Below are positions 1-4,547 of a stretch of 5,541 nucleotides of DNA, piece after piece (position 1 is the stretch's first letter; the number at the start of each line of letters is the position of its first letter). Source of the DNA: Microbacteriaceae bacterium (lineage in GTDB: Bacteria; Actinomycetota; Actinomycetes; Actinomycetales; Microbacteriaceae). The notes under the pieces were generated by a model that saw only the letters and a program-made list of their open reading frames with translations, was not told the DNA's origin and did no database searches. The stretch is from assembly GCA_947454285.1 (NCBI GenBank), contig CANGJO010000063.1, positions 1 through 5,541 of the forward strand, read 5' to 3'. The position numbers and the translations under genes are program-made.

Positions 1-796
1 GCCAATTCTTAAAGGTAAAAACGTTGACGAATCTTTGCCGCTGGTGCTGACTGGTCGCGCACCTTGGCGCACCGATATGGAATCGCGCACAGTGACTCTT
101 ACAGTGCGAGCAATTCCACTGAAGTCGGCCGGTAAGCGCGTGGGTGCAATCGTGCTTTGCCGCGATGCCACCGAGCTTCGCAAGCAAGAGCGCGAGTTGA
201 TCACCAAGGATGCAACCATTCGAGAGATTCACCACCGCGTAAAAAACAATTTGCAGACCGTGGCCAGTTTGTTGCGCATTCAGTCGCGCAGAAGCAAGAG
301 CGCCGAGGCCAAGGAATCGCTAGAGCAGGCCATGCGCCGGGTATCGGCCATCGCCCTGGTGCATGACACCCTGAGTGAAGGCCTAAACCAAGACGTGAAC
401 TTTGACGAGGTCTTCGACCGCATTCTGATGCTGGCTACCGAGGTTGCCTCAAGCCTGAACACCTCGATCAAGACTTTGATCGATGGCAAGTTTGGTCAGC
501 TTCGCAGTGAAATTGCCACACCACTTGCCGTTGCCCTAACTGAGATCGTGACCAACGCCGTTGAGCACGGTCTGGCCGATCGCAGTGGAGTGGTTGCGGT
601 GAATGCCGAGCGCAAGCAAAAACAATTGCTGATCACTGTCTCAGATAACGGCAAAGGTCTAACTGACGGTAAGGTCGGCGCCGGACTTGGCACTCAAATT
701 ATTCGCACCTTGATTGAGGGTGAGCTGCGCGGCAGCATTCACTGGTCTTCGCCGAGTGAAGGTGGGGCCCGCGTGGCCATATCGGTTCCACTTTAA
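1..796 (+). CDS. pdtaS: PdtaS-type sensor histidine kinase, 3' part (5' end outside window)
   Basis: The reading frame is open from base 2, so the gene starts upstream of the window; 264 residues and the stop (794-796) are visible, about half of a typical PdtaS of roughly 500 residues. The TTG at 35 has no ribosome-binding site and is not the start. Visible in order are the end of a PAS-like sensor domain (about residues 1-55), then a HisKA_2 H-box reading IREIHHRVKNNLQ, whose first His (codon 230-232) is the probable phosphoacceptor. A HATPase_c domain follows with an N-box (EIVTNAVEHGL), a G1 box (DNGKGL) and a G2 box (GAGLGT). Known for the family: this cytosolic kinase phosphorylates PdtaR, an ANTAR-domain RNA-binding antiterminator. 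PdtaR is not in the window. No membrane segment is visible, and the N-terminal GAF domain expected in the family would lie off the left edge. The gene converges on whiB1, the neighbour recalled in mycobacteria (Rv3219/Rv3220c). The HisKA_2 assignment is secure; the orthology is strong but unproven. Confidence 0.9.
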   Translation, partial: PILKGKNVDESLPLVLTGRAPWRTDMESRTVTLTVRAIPLKSAGKRVGAIVLCRDATELRKQERELITKDATIREIHHRVKNNLQTVASLLRIQSRRSKSAEAKESLEQAMRRVSAIALVHDTLSEGLNQDVNFDEVFDRILMLATEVASSLNTSIKTLIDGKFGQLRSEIATPLAVALTEIVTNAVEHGLADRSGVVAVNAERKQKQLLITVSDNGKGLTDGKVGAGLGTQIIRTLIEGELRGSIHWSSPSEGGARVAISVPL

Positions 797-814
797 AACC
801 CACGCTTAAAGTAG

Positions 815-844
815 AAATCCCACCCGCAAACTGGGGTGGGATTT
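815..844. terminator. Bidirectional intrinsic terminator between pdtaS and whiB1
   Basis: An 11-bp perfect stem (AAATCCCACCC at 815-825 with GGGTGGGATTT at 834-844) encloses an 8-nt loop. It starts 18 nt after the pdtaS stop and ends 14 nt before the whiB1 stop. T-rich flanks lie on both strands (ATTTTCT on plus, ATTTCTACTTT on minus), so it can serve both convergent genes. The outer stem resembles the terminator after the tRNA at 2319-2352. Confidence 0.85.
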
Positions 845-858
845 TCTAATACTTTGGT

Positions 859-1113
859 TTAGCCGGCGCGGCGAGCTCGTGCGTACTTGCGCTTCAGAGA
901 CTTACGCTCGTCTTCGCTAAGACCGCCCCAAACGCCGGTGTCCTGGTTTTCTTTGATTGCATACTCTAGGCACTGAGTAGATACACCGCATTCGCGGCAA
1001 ACGGCCTTGGCCTGTTCGATCTGGTCAACTGCTGGACCTGTGTTACCTACCGGAAAAAACAGTTCCGGATCTTCGGTTAGGCAACGTGATTCGTTTAGCC
1101 AATTCATGTCCAT
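859..1113 (-). CDS. whiB1: WhiB1/WblE-like iron-sulfur transcriptional regulator
   Basis: This is an 84-residue protein, the usual WhiB1 length. The four cluster ligands are visible: C11, C39, C42 and C48, the last three spaced C-X2-C-X5-C. The DPELFFPVGN segment (residues 15-24), the GVWGG turn (60-64) and a Lys/Arg-rich DNA-binding tail (71-82) complete the WhiB1 pattern. Known for the family: WhiB1 holds a nitric-oxide-sensitive 4Fe-4S cluster, binds the housekeeping sigma factor region 4 and is essential in mycobacteria. The ATG at 1111-1113 is chosen because AAGGA lies 12 nt upstream and homologues begin with Met-Asp close to the Trp. A second ATG two codons later (1105-1107) is possible. 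An upstream TTG at 1159-1161 would add 16 non-homologous residues and lies inside a palindrome, so it was not used. The gene is monocistronic, convergent with pdtaS and divergent from the membrane protein. Confidence 0.93.
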   Translation of the reverse strand: MDMNWLNESRCLTEDPELFFPVGNTGPAVDQIEQAKAVCRECGVSTQCLEYAIKENQDTGVWGGLSEDERKSLKRKYARARRAG

Positions 1114-1125
1114 ATGTGACGCTAT

Positions 1126-1130
1126 TCCTT
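1126..1130 (-). promoter_or_regulatory. Ribosome-binding site of whiB1
   Basis: AAGGA on the minus strand, 12 nt before the ATG at 1113. The spacing is somewhat long, but this is the only Shine-Dalgarno-like run near the start and it supports the 84-residue form over the longer TTG-initiated one. Confidence 0.6.
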
Positions 1131-1145
1131 TATGTAGTGTGTTGC

Positions 1146-1162
1146 TTTGACCACTGGTCAAA
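1146..1162. promoter_or_regulatory. 17-bp perfect palindrome, candidate operator upstream of whiB1
   Basis: TTTGACCA-C-TGGTCAAA is a perfect 8-1-8 dyad centred at 1154, 41 nt upstream of the whiB1 ATG. A TAGTTT hexamer on the minus strand (1176-1171) could be a -10 element, which would put the dyad just downstream of the transcription start. Alternatively TTGACC inside the dyad could be a -35. The RNA could form only a 7-bp stem with a 3-nt loop and has no T-run after it, so a protein-binding DNA site is more likely than a terminator. The site does not match the actinobacterial LexA, CRP or KstR consensus as I recall them. The binding protein is unknown. Confidence 0.55.
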
Positions 1163-1266
1163 CGAGGTGAAAACTAATCCCTAGAAGGTGATTTACGCTA
1201 AATAAGCGGTTTTCGTTCCTGTAAAAATCGTGCCACACGGACCCCCGGATGGCAATACCCAATATT

Positions 1267-1270
1267 GAGG
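1267..1270 (+). promoter_or_regulatory. Ribosome-binding site of the small membrane protein gene
   Basis: GAGG (within TGAGGA) ends 5 nt before the ATG at 1276. This decides the start over the in-frame ATG at 1249, which has only a poor GG-containing upstream sequence. Confidence 0.8.
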
Positions 1271-1275
1271 ACTGC

Positions 1276-1695
1276 ATGACTACAAGGCCTGAAAAAGCCC
1301 CGATTGGCTTGACTTTGGCGACCATTCTGCTGTGGGCAGAGGGGGCGTTTGTGGGCGTTCTGGCGGTCCGTTTGGGTCTGGCTTTGCTGTCTGGTGAGAC
1401 CAAGAGCCTGGTGACCTCAGTGGCGCTTTTCGCTCTGGTCGCGGCCGCATCGGCCTGGGTTATTTACATCGGATTTGGCCTTCGAAAAGGCAAGCGCTGG
1501 GCAAGGTCCGGCGGAGTTTTTTGGCAGCTGGTTCAGCTGGCCGTGGCCACCGGAAGTTTCAGCGGACAATTTGGCAGTGCGCTAATCGGTTGGGCGCTGA
1601 TCCTGCCATCGGTGTTTGGTTTGGCAGTTTTGTTCAGTAAAAAAGTCGTGGCTGCCACATTGGGCAACACCGATACCGAACTAGATCCCCAGTAG
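1276..1695 (+). CDS. Small four-helix membrane protein of unknown function
   Basis: This is a 139-residue protein. Hydrophobic stretches at about residues 11-39, 48-69, 79-95 and 101-121 suggest four transmembrane helices. The loop between helices 2 and 3 is basic (LRKGKRWARSGG, about 69-80), so by the positive-inside rule it should be cytoplasmic, and the short polar C-terminus (NTDTELDPQ) would be cytoplasmic too. I recognise no catalytic motif. Small proteins with a KGKRWAR-like loop are common as hypothetical membrane proteins in Actinobacteria, but I cannot name a family. The start rests on the Shine-Dalgarno at 1267-1270. The gene has no clear promoter in the divergent spacer; TAAAAAT near 1222-1228 is a weak -10 candidate. 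Its last 15 bases overlap the 3' end of the convergent bcp gene, so no terminator fits between them. Confidence 0.85.
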   Translation: MTTRPEKAPIGLTLATILLWAEGAFVGVLAVRLGLALLSGETKSLVTSVALFALVAAASAWVIYIGFGLRKGKRWARSGGVFWQLVQLAVATGSFSGQFGSALIGWALILPSVFGLAVLFSKKVVAATLGNTDTELDPQ

Positions 1696-2154
1696 CTTGC
1701 GCAACATTGCCACGTGTCCGGTGGCTTTGACGTTGTAGAGGGCCAGGGTGATTTTGCCCTTTTCGTCGATTGCGAAGGTCGAGCGAATTACGCCCTCGTA
1801 CGTGCGGCCATACATTGACTTGGTGCCATAGGCGCCGTAGGTCCTGTGGACTTCGAGTTCTGGATCGCTCAGCAGCGGAAAGTTTAGGTCCTGGTTTTCT
1901 TTGAACTTAAGCAACTTGGCCGGGGCGTCTGGGCTAATGCCAAGCACGGTGTAGCCAGCCTTTTTGAATGGGTTCAGGTTGTCGTTGAAGTCGCAGGCCT
2001 CTTTGGTGCAGCCAGGGGTAGAGGCGGCTGGGTAGAAGTACAAGATGACCTTGTGGCCCTTGAAATCGGCTAGCGAAACCTTCTTGCCGTCTTGATCTAG
2101 GACCTTGAAACTAGGCGCCTTTGCGCCTTCTGCTAGCTGGACTTGTGCGCTCAT
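1681..2154 (-). CDS. bcp: Thioredoxin-dependent peroxiredoxin (BCP/PrxQ type)
   Basis: This 157-residue protein has the full AhpC-TSA/Prx fold length for BCP. The peroxidatic centre PAASTPGCTKEACDF carries P42, T46 and C49, with a probable resolving Cys at C54, five residues on, as in the atypical two-Cys E. coli BCP subclass. R124 in VIRSTFAID is the conserved active-site Arg. Known role: reduction of hydrogen peroxide and alkyl hydroperoxides in the cytoplasm, with thioredoxin recycling the disulfide. The ATG at 2152-2154 is chosen over an upstream TTG at 2173-2175 because homologues begin near here and TAGACT lies 7 nt upstream, the spacing of a leaderless transcript. The seven extra codons of the TTG form have no support. 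The 3' end overlaps the convergent membrane protein gene by 15 bp. Confidence 0.95.
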   Translation of the reverse strand: MSAQVQLAEGAKAPSFKVLDQDGKKVSLADFKGHKVILYFYPAASTPGCTKEACDFNDNLNPFKKAGYTVLGISPDAPAKLLKFKENQDLNFPLLSDPELEVHRTYGAYGTKSMYGRTYEGVIRSTFAIDEKGKITLALYNVKATGHVAMLRKLLGI

Positions 2155-2161
2155 GCTTCCA

Positions 2162-2167
2162 AGTCTA
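2162..2167 (-). promoter_or_regulatory. Probable -10 element of bcp, leaderless start
   Basis: TAGACT on the minus strand is followed by 7 nt (TGGAAGC) and then the bcp ATG, so transcription should begin at or next to the start codon. No proper Shine-Dalgarno is present; the GGA is only 3 nt from the ATG. The -35 region (about 2185-2191) is weak and overlaps the -35 of the divergent tRNA promoter. The same hexamer and spacing precede the VOC gene at 3699. Confidence 0.6.
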
Positions 2168-2188
2168 GGGGCCAATTGTGAGCCCAGA

Positions 2189-2217
2189 TTGGCTCTTGGA
2201 TTGTGCTAAAGTTTTAT
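2189..2217 (+). promoter_or_regulatory. Probable promoter of tRNA-Lys
   Basis: TTGGCT (2189-2194) and TTTTAT (2212-2217) are 17 bp apart, predicting a start near 2224, about 20 nt before the mature tRNA. An alternative -10, TAAAGT at 2207-2212, has no good -35. The hexamers are only moderate matches, so the assignment is tentative. Confidence 0.4.
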
Positions 2218-2223
2218 CTCGTT

Positions 2224-2238
2224 GCGCTGTTTCAGCGC
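2224..2238 (+). other. Short hairpin in the tRNA-Lys 5' leader
   Basis: GCGCTG (2224-2229) and CAGCGC (2233-2238) form a perfect 6-bp stem with a TTT loop, ending 5 nt before the mature tRNA 5' end. No T-run follows on either strand, so it is not a standard terminator. It may be a structured pre-tRNA leader near the RNase P cut or a DNA dyad. Function unknown. Confidence 0.5.
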
Positions 2239-2243
2239 GGCAC

Positions 2244-2316
2244 GCACCTCTAGCTCAATCGGCAGAGCAACTGACTCTTAATCAGTGGGTTCCGGGTTCA
2301 AGTCCCGGGGGGTGCA
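2244..2316 (+). tRNA. tRNA-Lys (anticodon CTT)
   Basis: A complete 73-nt cloverleaf. The acceptor stem pairs GCACCTC (2244-2250) with GGGGTGC (2309-2315), including one T-G pair. The D stem is GCTC/GAGC around an 8-nt loop. The anticodon stem ACTGA/TCAGT holds the loop CTCTTAA with anticodon CTT at 2277-2279. The variable loop is 5 nt, and the T arm is CCGGG-TTCAAGT-CCCGG. The discriminator is A2316. CCA is not encoded (CGA follows) and must be added after transcription. The anticodon reads AAG, the usual major Lys codon in higher-GC genomes. A terminator follows directly, so it is a single-tRNA unit. Confidence 0.97.
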
Positions 2317-2318
2317 CG

Positions 2319-2352
2319 AAATCCCAGTTTCTTCTCACGAGAACTGGGATTT
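2319..2352 (+). terminator. Intrinsic terminator of tRNA-Lys
   Basis: An 11-bp perfect stem (AAATCCCAGTT at 2319-2329 with AACTGGGATTT at 2342-2352) has a 12-nt loop and runs into TTTTCACTTT. It begins 3 nt after the discriminator base, so it also defines the short 3' trailer. It insulates the tRNA from the secreted-protein gene at 2406. Confidence 0.88.
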
Positions 2353-2378
2353 TCACTTTAAACGGCCTCTGGCTAATA

Positions 2379-2402
2379 GTCAGGCCCATGCCATAACCTG
2401 AC
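2379..2402. promoter_or_regulatory. Inverted repeat overlapping the secreted FN3 protein promoter
   Basis: GTCAGG (2379-2384) and CCTGAC (2397-2402) are exact inverted repeats separated by 12 nt. The right arm overlaps the proposed -10 (2394-2399) and ends 3 nt before the ATG. This is a possible operator, but 6-bp arms this far apart also arise by chance. Confidence 0.3.
2394..2399 (+). promoter_or_regulatory. Probable -10 element of the FN3 protein gene, leaderless start
   Basis: TAACCT is followed by 6 nt (GACGGT) and the ATG at 2406. No Shine-Dalgarno is present between the tRNA terminator and the ATG. The -35 region is weak (TGGCTA near 2370-2375). Confidence 0.55.
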
Positions 2403-2405
2403 GGT

Positions 2406-3629
2406 ATGGGGAAAATCAAAGCACTTATCGCAGCCACCGCACTTCTAGCGCTGGCCACCGCAATCACTCCGGCTGCAAACGCCGCTACCGCACCCAAGGC
2501 TCTTGCAACACCAACTCCAACACCAGTTGTGATTCCTGCCGTCACCGGTGTTAGTGCAACCTGGACGACTCTCGAGGGTTTCGTTGTTGGTTGGAACCCA
2601 ATCACTTCGGCAGCCAAGAGTGCGGTTACCGGCTACACCGTATCGGTGTCTCAGGGATCAACAGTTTTGCCGCAGACCTGCGTGGTCACAAATGTGGCGG
2701 CATCGGAATGTGTGTTTAGCAACAGCAAGGTGCCGTTTGGGTTCAAGCCATACGTGCGATACACATTCACAGTTGTGGCAAATTCAAAGAACGGGAACGG
2801 ACCAGCCTCGGCCCCGTCGAATGCAGCGGGCTGGTTTGGTGCACCTGGGTACCCAAGCTTTGTAGTTGGCAAAACAATTTCCGATTCGCAGATTGATGTG
2901 AAGTGGATTCCTGACGCATCTACCGGTGGCGTATCGCTAACCGGTTACAAGGTTTACTACTGGCCACTAAACCTTGACAACGAACAGAAGATGGTTACCT
3001 CTGTAGACAACAGCGTCTCGCTAACCGGTCTTGAAAAATCAACTTGGTATGTGATTGCCGTGCAGTCATGTAACTACTACGGATGTTCAACTGCAGACTG
3101 GATTTTCCAGGCAACAACCCCCGCAGCTGCCAGCACATCACCTACTCTTTTGCCTCGCATGATTGGCGGCGGCAATGCCAGCACAACTTGCTGGGACGCA
3201 GTAATTGATGGAGGAAGCGCAACCAGCGCTTCGTTCACTGTGAAAAGGGCACCGGTTGGTTGCCCGGCTCCGGTTGCACCGAGTTCTTGGCCGCAGGTTG
3301 ATGTGACTGCTAACTCGTCACCAAACTTACCGATTGTAACCAAGTTCAATCCAAAGAGTTCTTTCAGTTTGGCGAGCGCAAGTTACTCTATGGCTTACAA
3401 GTGGAACGATTCAATGTTGACCGCTGGGGTTTACACCCGTTCTCGTTCACTGGCTGCTCGCAGCTACGAGTCGCTGACTCCTGTAGTTTGCACCATCATT
3501 CAAAAGAAGGGTGAGCCACACGCTCACTACCTAATGCCGGGTAAGTGCACAATTCGTATGAGCATTGCGGCCGATGAGACCTACGTGGCAACACCTTGGA
3601 TCACATCTAGCTTCACCGTTCGTCCATAG
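2406..3629 (+). CDS. Secreted protein with two fibronectin type III domains and a C-terminal Ig-like module
   Basis: This 407-residue protein starts with a Sec signal peptide: basic MGKIK, a hydrophobic core to about residue 20, and a probable AxA cleavage after about residue 26 (AANA). A TPTPTP linker (about 35-40) leads to two FN3-like domains, roughly 46-142 and 148-240, each with the FN3 pattern (VxW then GYxVxxxxG in the first, VKWIPD then GYKVYYW in the second, with the usual YxxxVxA strand). Residues about 312-406 match the pattern of actinobacterial Ig-like repeats (TPVVCT ... PGKCTI ... ETYVATP ... SFTV). Eight Cys occur as four near pairs (92/102, 222/227, 262/286, 362/381), plausible disulfides outside the cell. 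No LPXTG motif, lipobox or C-terminal membrane anchor is visible, so it should be released or bound non-covalently. No enzyme domain is recognised; adhesion or glycan or protein binding is inference. The gene is monocistronic, with a likely leaderless ATG. Confidence 0.9.
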   Translation: MGKIKALIAATALLALATAITPAANAATAPKALATPTPTPVVIPAVTGVSATWTTLEGFVVGWNPITSAAKSAVTGYTVSVSQGSTVLPQTCVVTNVAASECVFSNSKVPFGFKPYVRYTFTVVANSKNGNGPASAPSNAAGWFGAPGYPSFVVGKTISDSQIDVKWIPDASTGGVSLTGYKVYYWPLNLDNEQKMVTSVDNSVSLTGLEKSTWYVIAVQSCNYYGCSTADWIFQATTPAAASTSPTLLPRMIGGGNASTTCWDAVIDGGSATSASFTVKRAPVGCPAPVAPSSWPQVDVTANSSPNLPIVTKFNPKSSFSLASASYSMAYKWNDSMLTAGVYTRSRSLAARSYESLTPVVCTIIQKKGEPHAHYLMPGKCTIRMSIAADETYVATPWITSSFTVRP

Positions 3630-3645
3630 CGTCAGGCGCAAAAAG

Positions 3646-3696
3646 TTTTTAGTCGGGGGACTTGCGAAATCTTGTCAAGTCCCCCTAGACTAAAAA
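3646..3696. repeat. Long inverted repeat between the FN3 and VOC genes, probable terminator
   Basis: GGGGGACTTG (3655-3664) pairs with CAAGTCCCCC (3676-3685) around an 11-nt loop. After a 2-nt TA bulge on the right, TTTTTAGTC (3646-3654) pairs with GACTAAAAA (3688-3696). That gives 19 pairs in all. It begins 16 nt after the FN3 protein stop. In plus-strand RNA the hairpin is followed by A-rich rather than U-rich sequence, so if it terminates the upstream gene it does so without a U-tract. It also contains the VOC promoter. Confidence 0.75.
3662..3691 (+). promoter_or_regulatory. Probable promoter of the VOC protein gene, leaderless start
   Basis: TTGCGA (3662-3667) and TAGACT (3686-3691) are 18 bp apart, and the -10 lies 7 nt (AAAAAAC) before the ATG at 3699. 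No Shine-Dalgarno is present. The -35 sits at the top of the left arm of the inverted repeat, and the -10 spans its bulge and lower right arm, so hairpin or cruciform formation, or a protein bound to the dyad, would mask the promoter. Confidence 0.6.
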
Positions 3697-3698
3697 AC

Positions 3699-4541
3699 AT
3701 GAGTTTTCCAGCAAATCTTTCAATGGGTGCAGTAACCCTGCGCGTACAAAACCTTGACCGCATGATTGCGTACTATCGCGATGCCGTTGGGCTAGATCTA
3801 ATTTCACAAGTGGCCGGTTCGGCAGTGCTTGGCCGCGGAAGCAACCCATCGTTGATTTTGGAACATGCGCCAGAGATGAAGCACGCCAGCGATAATCAAG
3901 CTGGCCTCTTCCACTCGGCATTTTTGTTCGACACCAAAGCACAGTTGGCCTACGCGGTCGCATCGGTTGCTGCAAAATATCCGGGTTCATTCACCGGTAG
4001 CGCCGATCACCTGGTGAGCGAGGCTTTCTACTTTGACGACCCAGAAAATAACGGCGTTGAGCTTTACTGGGACCGCGCCCGCACCGACTGGAGTTGGAAG
4101 CACGGCGAGATTGAGATGGGCACCTTTGGCCTAGATCCAAACGCCTACCTGCGCGACAACCTGCCAGAAAAAGTTGACGACACCGCTTCGAACATTGGCC
4201 ACGTGCACTTGAGTGTTGGCTCTATCGAGCAGGCGCAAGATTTCTACGTGAACAAACTTGGCTTTGATGTCACCATGAACTGGGGCGGCAGCGCGCTGTT
4301 TGTTAGCGCCGGCGGATATCACCACCACATGGCCATGAACATTTGGCGAAGCCGGGGTGCCGGATTGCGTCAGCCAACTCTTGGCTTGCGAGATGTTTCA
4401 ATTTTGCTTACAGACACCGATACACTCGGCGCCGTTACCGAACGTCTAGAACACTCCAAGGTTGCAGTTCGTAATGATGGTGAAACCATTCACCTTGATG
4501 ACCCTTGGGGTAACCAAGTAAGTCTCTCGGTGTCGAAGTAA
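3699..4541 (+). CDS. VOC-superfamily protein, CatE-like (extradiol dioxygenase/glyoxalase fold)
   Basis: This 280-residue protein has four beta-alpha-beta-beta-beta modules in two halves (about 9-126 and 166-280), the length and layout of Bacillus CatE-like catechol 2,3-dioxygenase proteins. Shared landmarks include FHSAFLF (H72), DHLVSEAFYF (H104), NNGVELYWDR (E121), GHVHLSV (H168, H170) and SALFVSAGGYHHH (H208-210). H72, E121 and the C-half His residues are candidate metal ligands. The last strand reads DPWGNQVSLSV, without the acidic ligand found there in many VOC enzymes, so ligand assignment is uncertain. Substrate is unknown; ring cleavage of a catechol is only one possibility and no aromatic-degradation genes are nearby. 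The ATG at 3699 is preferred to a TTG at 3672, which lies within the inverted repeat, and TAGACT 7 nt upstream supports a leaderless start. It ends 6 nt from the convergent desulfurase with no clear terminator between. Confidence 0.88.
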   Translation: MSFPANLSMGAVTLRVQNLDRMIAYYRDAVGLDLISQVAGSAVLGRGSNPSLILEHAPEMKHASDNQAGLFHSAFLFDTKAQLAYAVASVAAKYPGSFTGSADHLVSEAFYFDDPENNGVELYWDRARTDWSWKHGEIEMGTFGLDPNAYLRDNLPEKVDDTASNIGHVHLSVGSIEQAQDFYVNKLGFDVTMNWGGSALFVSAGGYHHHMAMNIWRSRGAGLRQPTLGLRDVSILLTDTDTLGAVTERLEHSKVAVRNDGETIHLDDPWGNQVSLSVSK

Positions 4542-4547
4542 TCGGTT

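Noticed and set aside
1159..1161. TTG start that would extend whiB1 by 16 residues
   Set aside because: It lies inside the palindrome, has no ribosome-binding site, and the extra residues do not belong to the WhiB1 family.
1249..1251. Upstream in-frame ATG for the small membrane protein
   Set aside because: The ATG at 1276 has a well-placed GAGG; the upstream one does not, and its nine extra residues (MAIPNIEDC) look like translated leader.
2173..2175. Upstream TTG start for bcp
   Set aside because: It precedes the likely -10 element, so it would not be in the transcript, and homologues start near the ATG at 2154.
2178..2396. Open frame of 72 codons across the tRNA and its terminator
   Set aside because: It translates the tRNA-Lys gene itself and shows no protein-like features; the RNA gene explains the sequence.
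2934..3029. 12-nt direct repeat TCGCTAACCGGT at 2934-2945 and 3018-3029
   Set aside because: Both copies encode the same SLTG motif inside an FN3 domain; this is coincidence of codon choice or domain repetition, not a separate element.
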